From: Halomonas meridiana
Lineage (GTDB): Bacteria; Pseudomonadota; Gammaproteobacteria; Pseudomonadales; Halomonadaceae
Direction of reading: 5' to 3'
DNA: 64,000 bases
NCBI RefSeq assembly: GCF_009846525.1
Contig: NZ_CP024621.1
Span: 1,178,001 to 1,242,000, forward strand
Shown here: positions 47,510-55,682 of the stretch, one piece after another
Numbering within the stretch: the first letter of the stretch is position 1
Layout of the letters: every line of letters begins with the position of its first letter
Notes under the pieces: generated by a model
What the model saw: the letters and a program-made list of their open reading frames with translations, nothing else
Told to the model about the DNA's origin: nothing
Databases searched by the model: none
Translations under genes and position numbers: made by a program

Positions 47510-48783
47510 TCGCCTTGGTCGACTGCAATAACTTCTATGTCTCTTGCGAACGGGTGTTTAACCCGGCCCTCGAAGGACGTCCGGTGGGAGTGCTGTCTAA
47601 TAACGATGGATGCGTAGTAGCTCGCAGTAACGAACTCAAAGCCCTGGGTGTGGAGATGGGGACAGCCATGCACCTGCTTGCACCGCATATTCGTCGCCAA
47701 GCGGTGTTGCTCTCCAGTAATTATGCCCTGTATGGCGATATGTCCCAGCGGGTTACCGAGGTGCTAGGCGAGTTTTCACCCCATGTGGAGGTGTACTCCA
47801 TTGATGAAAGCTTTGTCGGCTTTCAGGGCTTTGACCCCGATACGTTGGAAGCGCGGGGCAAAGCCATGCGCGATACCGTTCGGCAGTGGACGGGCATTCC
47901 AGTGTGCGTGGGGTTTGCACCTACCCGCGTATTGGCCAAAGTGGCGAACCAAGCGGCTAAAAAACATCCCGCCTACAAACAGCACGGGGTGTGTAAGCTG
48001 ATCGCTGATAGTGAAACGACCAAGGCACTGCTTAAGCAGTTGCCGGTGACCGAGCTATGGGGAGTGGCACGCCGTACCGGTGAACGTTTAAGGGTGATGG
48101 GTATTGAGTCCGCATGGGATCTGCGCGAAGCAGACCCTAAGCGTATTAGACAGCGCTTTAGTGTGGTGCAGGAACGCATCGTATGGGAGCTACGCGGGCA
48201 ATCTGCCATCCAGTTGGATGACATGAGCTTACCCAAACAACAGATCATGGTATCGCGCTCATTCGGTAGGCTAACTGGCAATCCCCATGATCTACGCGAA
48301 GCCTTAAGGCAGCACGCCGCCAGAGCAGCTGAGAAGCTTCGAAAACAGCACAGCGTGACCAGCGCAGTCATGGTGTTTGTACGTACCAATCCGTTTCGTA
48401 CCGACCTACCACAATATCAACAGCGTGTGGTCGTCTCCCTTGAAAGGCCCACCGATGATAGCCGGGACATCATCGCAGCAGCGGTTCAAGGCTTGCGGCG
48501 TCTCTGGCGCAAAGGGTATGCCTATCATAAAGCAGGCCTGATGCTGCTCGACCTTTCACCCAAGGCTAACCGACAGCTCACCCTTACGGAAACCCCGCAA
48601 ACCAATGAAGAGGCCAAGCGCAGCGAACGTCTGATGGCGACGATGGATAAACTCAACCGAGAACTGGGTAAGGGAACGGTACAACTGGGCTTGCCCCGTA
48701 AAGGCAATGCTTGGTCGCTGCGTAGTGAGCGGCGTACACCTCGATATACCACCCAGTGGAACGAGCTGTTGGTCGTTAGGTAG
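47506..48783 (+). CDS. umuC: DNA polymerase V catalytic subunit UmuC, island copy
   Basis: 425 residues from the ATG at 47506 overlapping the umuD stop; a longer frame to 47455 is ignored. Y-family polymerase: first acid in [17 protein letters not shown], the DE pair in [12 protein letters not shown] (near 100), and [12 protein letters not shown]. The C-terminal half carries the little-finger and the UmuC-specific tail ([17 protein letters not shown]). Error-prone synthesis over lesions after SOS induction; on an island it adds to the host's own copy. Confidence 0.95.
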   Translation: MIALVDCNNFYVSCERVFNPALEGRPVGVLSNNDGCVVARSNELKALGVEMGTAMHLLAPHIRRQAVLLSSNYALYGDMSQRVTEVLGEFSPHVEVYSIDESFVGFQGFDPDTLEARGKAMRDTVRQWTGIPVCVGFAPTRVLAKVANQAAKKHPAYKQHGVCKLIADSETTKALLKQLPVTELWGVARRTGERLRVMGIESAWDLREADPKRIRQRFSVVQERIVWELRGQSAIQLDDMSLPKQQIMVSRSFGRLTGNPHDLREALRQHAARAAEKLRKQHSVTSAVMVFVRTNPFRTDLPQYQQRVVVSLERPTDDSRDIIAAAVQGLRRLWRKGYAYHKAGLMLLDLSPKANRQLTLTETPQTNEEAKRSERLMATMDKLNRELGKGTVQLGLPRKGNAWSLRSERRTPRYTTQWNELLVVR

Positions 48784-49008
48784 ATCCACCTCGGTTTTAG
48801 GGCAGTTGTCCACCTAAGTAAGCAATCGAGCAACATGCCTGGTTAGCCGGGATCTACGCACCATTACGCTGAAATAAAAAGTTATCCACTGCTGAAAAGC
48901 ATTAGGGCTGTAATGCTGGGCCTATGAAGAAAAAACTGATTCGCCTCAAGTTTTTAAGTGATCGGACGATAATTGGCTAAGATAGTAGGGGTTCTCCCTG
49001 CTGTTTTA

Positions 49009-50199
49009 TCAGTCTTTTTTCGTTATATAATCAGCCCACTCCTGCATCATAGCTCTGCGTTTTTCAAAAAGATCACCACGCCGATAGGCGGCTTCTACCT
49101 TGTTTTCTATAGCATGCGCTAACGCCATCTCAGCAACATCGCGTGGATAGCTGGTCACTTCACCTGTCCAGTCGCGAAAACTTGAACGAAAGCCATGAGG
49201 TACATAGTTGCCTTTGTCACCGCTTGGGCCGTAACCAAGGCCTCGCATAAACTGCAGCAGTGACATGTTGGAAAGAGGGCGACTAGGTTTCATGCCCGGA
49301 AAAACAAATGAATTGCCTTTAACACTTGGAAGAGTAGTGATCAGCGCTAAAGCTTGGTGGGAGAGGGGAATACGATGTTCGCGGCTAGCTTTCATGCGCT
49401 TAGCAGGAATCGTCCACGTGGCGTTAACAAGATCAATCTCATGCCACTCGGCATTGAGGACTTCCGACGTTCGTGTTGCTGTCAGGATCAGCAACTGCAG
49501 CGCTTTTGATGACACGCTGTTGTAATCTTGTACAGCCCCCATGAATGCAGCAACTTGTTCGTAGGGCATTGCAGGGTGATGAGTAACTTTCTGAACCTTT
49601 GATGGTTTTGGCAACAGTTTATCAAGGTGACCACGCCAACGAGCTGGATTGGCTTCATCGCGATATTTGTGTGCTGAAGCAAAGTCCAACACATTCTCAA
49701 TTCGGCCTTGAACACGCTTAGCAGTTTCAGTCTTAGCTATCCATATGGGGCTAAGTATATTGAGTATTTGATGAGTATCGATTTCATCAACAGGCATTTC
49801 GCCAATGACTGGCCTTGCGTAAGTCTTTAATGTGCTAACCCATTGTCGAGCATGCTTAGCATTTCGCCAGCTACGCCGGTGAGACTGAATATACCGTGCA
49901 GCGCAATTTGTAAACGTAGGGGTCGATTGTTGCTGCGTTTCCAGCTCGCGAGCGTGAATTGGGTCAGTGCCTTCTTTGGCTAGCTTTCTATAGTTTTCAG
50001 CTTTACGACGAGCCTCGGCTAAGCCTGTGTCCGGGAAGCTGCCAAGCCCCATTTCTCGGCGTTTACTTTTTAAAGTAAATCTAAGTACCCATTTCTTAGC
50101 CCCACCTTTAGAAACCACTAGGCGTAAACCGCCACCATCTTCATGTTTGCCCGGTTCAGCAGTAGCTACTTTGCGTGGGCTAAGCTTGTGTATTGCCAC
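49009..50199 (-). CDS. int: Tyrosine recombinase/integrase of the island (P4-like)
   Basis: 396 residues with the N-terminal DUF4102-type arm-binding domain (LRLVVSKGGAKKWVLRFTLK, REMGLGSFPDTGLAEARRKA). Catalytic residues: Arg in LTATRTSEVLNAEW (near 239), His-x-x-Arg in PHGFRSSFRDW (near 334), His in ALAHAIENKVEAAY and the nucleophile Tyr in that segment (near 371). It integrates the element into the tRNA-Ser 3' end and is transcribed inward from the right end. Confidence 0.95.
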   Translation of the reverse strand: MAIHKLSPRKVATAEPGKHEDGGGLRLVVSKGGAKKWVLRFTLKSKRREMGLGSFPDTGLAEARRKAENYRKLAKEGTDPIHARELETQQQSTPTFTNCAARYIQSHRRSWRNAKHARQWVSTLKTYARPVIGEMPVDEIDTHQILNILSPIWIAKTETAKRVQGRIENVLDFASAHKYRDEANPARWRGHLDKLLPKPSKVQKVTHHPAMPYEQVAAFMGAVQDYNSVSSKALQLLILTATRTSEVLNAEWHEIDLVNATWTIPAKRMKASREHRIPLSHQALALITTLPSVKGNSFVFPGMKPSRPLSNMSLLQFMRGLGYGPSGDKGNYVPHGFRSSFRDWTGEVTSYPRDVAEMALAHAIENKVEAAYRRGDLFEKRRAMMQEWADYITKKD

Positions 50200-50226
50200 G
50201 GCTTACCTCTCTTAAAATTGGGGTTA

Positions 50227-50247
50227 GTCCCCCAAGTAGTCCCCCAT
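50227..50247 (+). repeat. Paired integrase arm-type site, right end
   Basis: AGTCCCCCA at 50227-50235 and 50239-50247, same pitch and orientation as at 19355-19375. It lies just upstream of int and may also affect its expression. Confidence 0.55.
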
Positions 50248-50355
50248 GCGTTATAGATCAACATAGACTTCAATAGACAAAAATGCAATACAAGCACATG
50301 ATTTTATAGGTAGTTGTAGTTTTTGGTAGATAGTGGTGGATGTTAAGTCAGCGGA

Positions 50356-50369
50356 CTCCCTCTCCGCCA
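50356..50369 (+). repeat. Attachment-site repeat, distal side (att)
   Basis: CTCCCTCTCCGCCA, exact copy of the tRNA-Ser 3' end; marks the right boundary of the island. Confidence 0.85.
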
Positions 50370-50380
50370 CAGAATTTAAA

Positions 50381-50411
50381 AAAGCCCGCTGAGCAATCAG
50401 CGGGCTTTTTT
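50381..50411. terminator. Bidirectional terminator, original tRNA-Ser terminator
   Basis: 12-bp stem AAAGCCCGCTGA/TCAGCGGGCTTT with a GCAA loop and flanking A and T runs. It lies just outside the island, so it probably ended the tRNA-Ser transcript before integration and now also ends the DUF6746 gene. Confidence 0.85.
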
Positions 50412-50428
50412 GTGTTTTCGAGCATCGT

Positions 50429-50806
50429 TTACTGGTTGGTTAGTGGAGCAGCGGCTTCCAAGTAAGCTGCGCCATTCGAGCTCACGCGCTCTTGATCCAG
50501 CGTTTCAGAGCCCAGGTGCACCTCTTCCAGTGAGATTGCCATGGCGTCGACTTCTTGATCGATGCGTTGCAGTGCATTTTCAAGCGTGTACGTCAGCATG
50601 TGGATCTCACCCATTTGCTCGTCCGAGAGCGTCTCAGCGCTAAGGAGTTGGTTGAGACGTTGGTTCCCTTCTTGAATATTCTCAAGGGCTTGGGGGAGGT
50701 TCTCGGAGGGCGCGCCCTCAAAGTGATCCAGGCGGTCTTGGCTGTCTGCCAGCACCAGCCCGCTACTCATCAAGCCACCTACCATCACTAAGAAAAGTCG
50801 TTTCAT
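50429..50806 (-). CDS. DUF6746-type secreted protein
   Basis: 125 residues. Signal peptide (MKRLFLVMVGGLMSSGLVLA), then DRLDHFEGAPSENLPQALEN and an all-helical mature region with a hairpin (LSDEQMGEIHMLTYTLENAL, HLGSETLDQERVSSNGAAYL). It matches the DUF6746 type seen in marine gammaproteobacteria. Periplasmic; function unknown. First backbone gene right of the island. Confidence 0.8.
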   Translation of the reverse strand: MKRLFLVMVGGLMSSGLVLADSQDRLDHFEGAPSENLPQALENIQEGNQRLNQLLSAETLSDEQMGEIHMLTYTLENALQRIDQEVDAMAISLEEVHLGSETLDQERVSSNGAAYLEAAAPLTNQ

Positions 50807-51032
50807 TGAAAGCCTCGTCGGAGTGTTGCGGGATTATGTGAGCTTTTTATTTGAGCGCAAAAATAGTCTTTTTGCAAATCTTAATGATATATATTCGTAT
50901 TTACGATCAAAGAATATCAAGAGTCCATCCCGGTTGCATGGCGAGCAAGCGGTGCACATGCCTGGACAATGGGTGTCCAGACGGTTCGTGATCCGTCTAT
51001 ACTCGGGATAAAGTCACCCCACCAGGCTGCCC

Positions 51033-51914
51033 ATGTCCGTTGATTTGCAGGCGCTTTACCCCAAGCTGATTCACTTGATGCTCGATACTGTGTTCGTAGT
51101 CGATGCAGGGCATCGCATTCTATTCGTCAGCGATGCCTGCGAGTCGCTGCTGGGCTACCGCGCGGATGAACTGGTAGGCACACTGATTACTCGCTATATG
51201 CACCCAGAAGATTTGGCGGCCACCCAAGACTCCATCAAGCGGGTGATGAACGGGCAGCCCCATCTCGATTTTCGCAATCGCTACCTGCACAAAAGTGGAA
51301 GCGTGGTGCACGTGCTGTGGTCGGCGCGCTGGTCGGAGGAGGATCAAGTACGCATCGGGGTGGCTCGCAATGTGACCGCCCTGGTGCAAGCGGAAGACGA
51401 TCTGCGGTTTCTTGCACACCACGACCCGTTGACCAAACTGACCAACCGGTCGCTGTTTTACGATCGTCTGGCGTCGGCGATAAGCGCTGCCAAGCGATAT
51501 CGAACGCGTTTTGCGCTGCTCTTTTTGGATGTGAACGACTTCAAGCGCATCAACGATGTGCATGGTCATGCGGCAGGCGACGCCGTGCTATGTGAAATAG
51601 CGCGTCGTTTGAAAGAGTGCGTCCGGGAAACCGATACGGTGGCCCGTATGGGCGGCGATGAGTTCACGGTGCTGTTGACCGATATTCACTCTAAAGAGAC
51701 CGCGATGGAAAAAGCGGCCCAGCTGCTCGATGCGTTAGTCACGAACGAAAAGAGCGGTACACCTAGTATCGGCATGCCGTCTTGCAGTGTAGGGGTGGCC
51801 ATCTACCCTGAAGACGGCAAAAGTGCCGATGCGTTGCTTCACTATGCTGACGTCAACATGTATCGAATGAAGAGACAGCGCGGACGCTCGTCATCCGCCA
51901 TGTTAAAACGGTAG
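51033..51914 (+). CDS. PAS-GGDEF diguanylate cyclase
   Basis: 293 residues, soluble. PAS domain at residues about 8-125 (DTVFVVDAGHRILFVSDACE, MHPEDLAATQ), then GGDEF at about 130-290. The catalytic motif RMGGDEFTVLL is intact, DVNDFKRINDVHGHAAGD is complete, and an RxxD inhibitory site (RETD) lies five residues before GGDEF. Makes cyclic di-GMP; the PAS signal is unknown. Monocistronic. Confidence 0.92.
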   Translation: MSVDLQALYPKLIHLMLDTVFVVDAGHRILFVSDACESLLGYRADELVGTLITRYMHPEDLAATQDSIKRVMNGQPHLDFRNRYLHKSGSVVHVLWSARWSEEDQVRIGVARNVTALVQAEDDLRFLAHHDPLTKLTNRSLFYDRLASAISAAKRYRTRFALLFLDVNDFKRINDVHGHAAGDAVLCEIARRLKECVRETDTVARMGGDEFTVLLTDIHSKETAMEKAAQLLDALVTNEKSGTPSIGMPSCSVGVAIYPEDGKSADALLHYADVNMYRMKRQRGRSSSAMLKR

Positions 51915-51986
51915 GCCGCCGCTAACGCCAAAAACCGCCACGGCAATCACGACAACGACAACCACGATGGTAGTAGTAGATGGCAT
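51903..51986 (-). CDS. Possible 27-residue membrane peptide
   Basis: MPSTTTIVVVVVVIAVAVFG followed by VSGGLPF: one very hydrophobic helix. A purine-rich site (GAGGACGAGA) lies just before the ATG. Its 3' end overlaps the cyclase gene by 12 bp on the opposite strand. Too short to be sure. Confidence 0.35.
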   Translation of the reverse strand: MPSTTTIVVVVVVIAVAVFGVSGGLPF

Positions 51987-52053
51987 GCTCTCGTCCTCTG
52001 AGAAATGAGTGAGCTATTAGCCTAGACGCTAGCGGACGATTTCGCACATTGGG

Positions 52054-52833
52054 CTACCGCCCATAGCCTAGCGCTGCACCAAGAGCTGAAAAGTAGTCGC
52101 TAAACGCTCCGTTGATCTGCGCACGCTGTTCGCCTTGTGGGTACAGGCCGCGCTCGGCTTCAGGCGAAGTTTTGGTACCTTTGACCAAAAAGTGATTTGT
52201 GATGGCAGCGTCCTGCACGAAGGCTTCGAAAGCGCGGGCGCAAAGTTCTTCGGGTTTGCTGTAGTAAAGCTGTCCCAGCGCCTTGTCCATCGCGGCAGAG
52301 TGGCGAAATAGCGGACTAGGCTGCTGGCCGTCCGATTGAAGCAAGATGGCCCGAAAGCAGGCGATCAATTGTTGGTTGAGAGGGTGGCGAATGGGCGTGG
52401 CATCGGCTAACCAAGCGGCGGATGCAAAGGCGTTGCGGGGGGCTGCCTGGAAGCACTTAGGCGCAATGTAGTGGTCGAAGGCGTGAAACCACTCATGGGC
52501 AATGCTGCCCGGTCCTGCGTTCTTGGCGAGTGCAAAGCTGCGCTGACTGGGGTCGTAGTGTGCCGATACCCCTGGGCGGCCTCCGGTGCCGTACTGTAGT
52601 GCCAGTGTGCCTCTCAGCGAAATCAACGTTTCCGTGCCCTGCAAGATCAGCATGAGGTCACAGAGTGCGTCGTGAAACAGCGCTGCGGCTCGGTCGCGCT
52701 CTTCGTTCGTCACCCAGCGGCCAATCTCGATGGAGCGGAAATCGAATTGGCGACGAATTGCGCCAAAGCTGCTGGCAGCGTCTGCGCGATGTCGCGGACC
52801 GTTACGAAAAAATGTGCGTTCGTGAAAGCTCAC
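52054..52833 (-). CDS. CLCA_X / LPD1-like putative metallopeptidase
   Basis: 259 residues. The segment ISLRGTLALQYGTGGRPGVS, AHYDPSQRSFALAKNAGPGS and IAHEWFHAFDHYIAPK match the CLCA_X family and the LPD1 domain of phage polyvalent proteins. HEWFH (near residue 134) is an HExxH-type zinc site, so peptidase activity is plausible but unproven. A later RAFEAFVQDA segment may carry the third ligand. No signal peptide. Its promoter region faces the GGA-rich RNA on the same strand. Confidence 0.75.
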   Translation of the reverse strand: MSFHERTFFRNGPRHRADAASSFGAIRRQFDFRSIEIGRWVTNEERDRAAALFHDALCDLMLILQGTETLISLRGTLALQYGTGGRPGVSAHYDPSQRSFALAKNAGPGSIAHEWFHAFDHYIAPKCFQAAPRNAFASAAWLADATPIRHPLNQQLIACFRAILLQSDGQQPSPLFRHSAAMDKALGQLYYSKPEELCARAFEAFVQDAAITNHFLVKGTKTSPEAERGLYPQGEQRAQINGAFSDYFSALGAALGYGR

Positions 52834-52883
52834 GTGTCACCTATGACGGTGGGAGTCATCGCGTTGGCTACATGGCGCCCATG

Positions 52884-53087
52884 AAAAAGCGCCCTCATAA
52901 ATGAGGACGCTTTTTTAAGCACCAATGCTTCCAGTACCTAGCCTTCCATGGTCATCACTTAGCTCTTCCTGAGCGTGCTCCTTCCTTGGCGTTACATGGC
53001 TCTTCCTGAGCATGCTCTTTCCATGAGCAGTATCTCGCTGTTCCTTAGCGTTCATTCCCTTGTGACGCGGTATCCCTGCCGCGAACG
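52884..53087 (-). ncRNA. GGA-rich CsrB/RsmZ-type small RNA (candidate C)
   Basis: About 204 nt on the minus strand with ten GGA motifs. Several are in hairpin loops: CGCGG/CCGCG around CAGGGATA (53066-53083), CGCT/AGCG around AAGGAAC (53036-53050), GCTC/GAGC around ATGGAAA (53014-53028), and GCTC/GAGC around AGGAA twice (52999-53011 and 52962-52974). It ends in a terminator (stem 52884-52915: AAAAAGCG and CCTCAT arms, one mismatch, then TTTTT). A promoter with 17-bp spacing precedes it. No open frame covers it. By this pattern it should bind and titrate CsrA/RsmA. Sequence is unlike candidates A and B. Confidence 0.72.
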
Positions 53088-53093
53088 TGTTTA

Positions 53094-53122
53094 ACTATAG
53101 GTTAGGGATAAATAATGTACAA
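53094..53122 (-). promoter_or_regulatory. Promoter of small RNA C
   Basis: On the minus strand TTGTAC (53117-53122), 17 bp, TATAGT (53094-53099). Transcription would start near 53087. Confidence 0.6.
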
Positions 53123-53129
53123 GATTAAA

Positions 53130-53157
53130 TTGTATCTTTATTGTACTTGAATAGTAC
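53130..53157. promoter_or_regulatory. Three in-phase 11-bp spaced TTGTAY repeats
   Basis: TTGTAT (53130), TTGTAC (53141) and TAGTAC (53152), each starting 11 bp after the last; the last two also form GTACT-N5-AGTAC. They lie about 45-70 bp upstream of the small RNA start, a position suited to an activator, and also upstream of the DJ-1-like gene. The rest of 53158-53333 has no gene. Confidence 0.45.
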
Positions 53158-53333
53158 GTAAATGATGCTACGTGTTATCTATTGGCGTGAAAACATCGCG
53201 TTATCCGAGCGTTGGCACTGAGGGATTTTCTATACACGAGACGTGGAGGGGGCTTGTAACCCACCATGATCGCCCCAACGTAGGTGAAGCAACGCACCAC
53301 GCTATCCCACTCTTCACTATTAGGAGCATCGAG

Positions 53334-54020
53334 ATGAGCAAGCGTATTCTAGTGGTATTGACCTCGCACGATCAGCTCGGCGATACAGGCGAAAAAACCG
53401 GCTTTTGGCTGGAAGAGCTGGCAGCGCCTTACTACGTATTCAAGGATGCGGGAGCAGAAGTGACGCTTGCCTCACCCAAAGGTGGACAGCCGCCGCTGGA
53501 CCCCAAAAGCGATGCGGAAGATAGCCAAACCGACGAAACCCGTCGCTTCCAGCAAGATGAGGTGGCGAAAGCCGAATTGGCGAACACTCACCGCCTGAGC
53601 GACATGAGCGCTGATGATTTCGACGCCGTGTTCTATCCCGGTGGTCACGGCCCCTTGTGGGATTTGGTGGATGACAAAGACTCCATCAAACTGATCGAAA
53701 CCTTCATCGCTCAGGGTAAGCCGGTGGCATCCGTCTGCCACGCGCCTATCGTGCTGGTGAATGCCAAGGACAGCAACGGAGAACCGGTGGTGAAAGGCCG
53801 TCAAGTCACCGGATTCACCAACGGTGAAGAAGAGGCGGTTGGCCTCACTAACGTGGTCCCACACTTGGTGGAAGATGCGTTGCAGAAGTGCGGCGGTATC
53901 TATAGCAAAGCCGATCTCTTCACTCCCTACGTACGTGAAGATGGCCAACTGATCACCGGCCAGAACCCGCCTTCCTCTGCACCCACGGCAGAAGCGCTGA
54001 TGGCGTGGTTCACGCGCTAA
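53334..54020 (+). CDS. DJ-1/PfpI-family type 1 glutamine amidotransferase-like protein
   Basis: 228 residues from the ATG at 53334 (TAGGAG 8 nt upstream); the frame is open to 53172 but that part has no family character. The elbow Cys is in PVASVCHAPIVLVNA (near 132), the Glu pocket near ASPKGGQPPLDPKS, and FYPGGHGPLWDL (near 103) is typical of the Hsp31/YraA-like group. Such proteins act as glyoxalase III or chaperone/protease-like stress proteins; which applies here is unknown. Confidence 0.88.
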   Translation: MSKRILVVLTSHDQLGDTGEKTGFWLEELAAPYYVFKDAGAEVTLASPKGGQPPLDPKSDAEDSQTDETRRFQQDEVAKAELANTHRLSDMSADDFDAVFYPGGHGPLWDLVDDKDSIKLIETFIAQGKPVASVCHAPIVLVNAKDSNGEPVVKGRQVTGFTNGEEEAVGLTNVVPHLVEDALQKCGGIYSKADLFTPYVREDGQLITGQNPPSSAPTAEALMAWFTR

Positions 54021-54040
54021 GCCATGGCGTGACAGCGAAA

Positions 54041-54066
54041 AAAGGCGGGCCGTTGAGCCCGCCTTT
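54041..54066 (+). terminator. Terminator after the DJ-1-like gene
   Basis: 10-bp stem AAAGGCGGGC/GCCCGCCTTT, 6-nt loop, then T-run; also usable by mipA from the other side. Confidence 0.85.
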
Positions 54067-54096
54067 TTGATACCTGTGCGAGTGGCCGGTCAGATG

Positions 54097-54891
54097 CTAA
54101 AACCGATAGGTCAGCGATACGCCACCCAACCCCTGCCAGTCACTGCCCAGCTCATCCACGATGGGGCTATCCGACGCGTTGCCGGTGAGGACGGTCGTGC
54201 CTACGAAGCCCGTGGCGGTCCATTCCCGGGTGAGCGCGTAACTCAGAGAAGCATTGACACCTGCTCGCCAGTAGCCGCCATCCGGTGAGTAAGGAGCGAT
54301 GCCGCTGCGTGCGCTATCTTGGGCAGAAACTCCAAAGAACGATTCGGTCCACTTTTCGTTGGAGTAGCTCACGCTGGGCGTCAGCGTGAAGAGCGCGCGC
54401 TCGCTCATGGGCAGTCGCAAGGCCGCCTCACCCGTGAAGTTAGCGCCTTCGACATCTCCCGTCACCGCCGTGCTGCCCGCGATGCTGTAGCGCCACATGC
54501 CCTGCTGGTAGCTGACACGCAGGCCAAGGGTCGCGCCGCCATCCACTTTCTCGAAGCGGCTGATGTCGCCTTCGTTGTCTCGCCCGAAGGTGTAACCGAT
54601 ATATGGCGACACGGTCCAGTCACCTTGGCGGAGAGCGTGCCAAGCGATCCCGTCGCGCAGGTTGATGGAAACATCGTCACCGTACGTGAGGTTCAGTACC
54701 GGTAGCGGCTGTACGTCGTAATCATCGCTACCCAGATAGTCGGGGGCGTAGGCCGCACCGGCGCCCACGGTACCTTCCCAGCTATTAGCCAGGGCAGGGG
54801 TCGCCAGCATGACCCCGAAGGCTGCTGCGAGGTAAGGAGCCAGGCGCGTGGATGAAGCAGAGGCAGAAAACGTTGAGAGATTCATGGTCAC
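54097..54891 (-). CDS. MipA/OmpV-family outer membrane protein
   Basis: 264 residues. Signal peptide ending ATPALA, then NSWEGTVGAGAAYAPDYLGS, the conserved N-terminus of MipA/OmpV, alternating beta-strands throughout (LPVLNLTYGDDVSINLRDGI, YIGYTFGRDNEGD) and a terminal Phe (VSLTYRF). An outer-membrane barrel or scaffold; MipA of E. coli links murein enzymes, others are porin-like. A strong hairpin (CTCACTCGC ... GCGAGTGAG, 54937-54964) lies in its 5' leader. Confidence 0.9.
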   Translation of the reverse strand: MTMNLSTFSASASSTRLAPYLAAAFGVMLATPALANSWEGTVGAGAAYAPDYLGSDDYDVQPLPVLNLTYGDDVSINLRDGIAWHALRQGDWTVSPYIGYTFGRDNEGDISRFEKVDGGATLGLRVSYQQGMWRYSIAGSTAVTGDVEGANFTGEAALRLPMSERALFTLTPSVSYSNEKWTESFFGVSAQDSARSGIAPYSPDGGYWRAGVNASLSYALTREWTATGFVGTTVLTGNASDSPIVDELGSDWQGLGGVSLTYRF

Positions 54892-55023
54892 GGGTATGTC
54901 CTTGTGAGTAACAAACGTACGTGATGGTATGTTTTTCTCACTCGCCTGCGCAAGCGCGAGTGAGCGCGCCCGGCGATGACACGAAAAACTTTTTGCGTTT
55001 CATATCCCAGGTTAGATAACTGA

Positions 55024-55187
55024 GCCGTGATAGGGCGCACTGTGTGCACATAACGCAGGGATGGCGTTACAAGGAAGTGCAAGCAGGGAGTGCTTGCGGC
55101 GCACAAGGAAGCATGAACAGGACGTTCGTGACGTAAGATTAAGGAGGACCTGATGAAACCCCGGCCAGCGATGGCCGGGGTTTTTTT
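55024..55187 (+). ncRNA. GGA-rich RsmY/RsmZ-type small RNA (candidate A)
   Basis: Seven GGA motifs in about 110 nt. Hairpins in order: TAACGC/GCGTTA around AGGGATG (55052-55070), GCAAGCA/TGCTTGC around GGGAG (55079-55097), CATGAAC/GTTCGTG around AGGAC (55113-55131). AAGGAAG segments lie between them and AAGGAGGA after them. It ends in a 12-bp terminator stem AAACCCCGGCCA/TGGCCGGGGTTT and seven T. No open frame crosses it. The 5' end is uncertain (TAGATA at 55013 is a possible -10). A paralogue of candidate B. Confidence 0.75.
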
Positions 55188-55240
55188 ATGAGCCAGCAAC
55201 GTACGGACTGTTGCTGTGGTCGCGGCCGTTGCAAAGGCCA

Positions 55241-55456
55241 TTAACAGGCGTAGTGATAGAACAGAGTGCTGAGCTGGCTCATGGGTGCTGACACTGCCGT
55301 TTGGCAGCTTAAACAGCGCAGCAGCACGCTGTCTTTACCGGTGCCTTCCAACCGGAACCGATTGAGGTACGGTGTTGTGGCGGATTCTGCATTGCCGCAG
55401 TGGCGGCACATGATATCCACACCGTGGACTTTCGAACTGATCATGATATGTCGCAC
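55241..55456 (-). CDS. Small zinc-ribbon protein
   Basis: 71 residues from a GTG at 55456, which has AGGAGG 5 nt upstream. CRHC (near 17) and CLSC (near 48) make a four-cysteine zinc ribbon. The segment between (TTPYLNRFRLEGTGKDSVLL) is a short beta region. Family not recognised. It lies between the two GGA-rich RNAs on the opposite strand. Confidence 0.6.
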   Translation of the reverse strand: MRHIMISSKVHGVDIMCRHCGNAESATTPYLNRFRLEGTGKDSVLLRCLSCQTAVSAPMSQLSTLFYHYAC

Positions 55457-55682
55457 GCTGACCTCCTACCGCTAGGGGGTGAATGGGTTCAGGCGTGGTA
55501 ACGTCCGTGTAGAGAAGCATCACGAAGGATGCTCAAAAAGTATAGGTAGCGCTGACACAAAGCGCTATAAAAAGCATGCGCAGGCGTTTTTGGGCGAATG
55601 GCAGAGGGAAGCGTCAAAAAATTTAATAAAAGTGCGGTGTTTTCTATCTCACGTTAATGTCGTTGACACATATAAAGTTCAT

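Noticed and set aside
52884..52915. Terminator for a + strand gene
   Set aside because: No + strand gene precedes it; on the minus strand it ends the GGA-rich RNA.
52962..53022. Pair of 24-bp direct repeats as a mobile-element or satellite repeat
   Set aside because: On the minus strand both copies are GGA-loop hairpins of the small RNA, which explains the similarity better.
53172..53333. Upstream part of the DJ-1-like reading frame
   Set aside because: No family character and no ribosome site; a clear TAGGAG site supports the ATG at 53334.
54937..54964. Hairpin before mipA as a terminator for small RNA A or mipA
   Set aside because: The T-run is on the wrong side for the + strand, and the minus strand has an A-run after the stem; it is only a leader hairpin.
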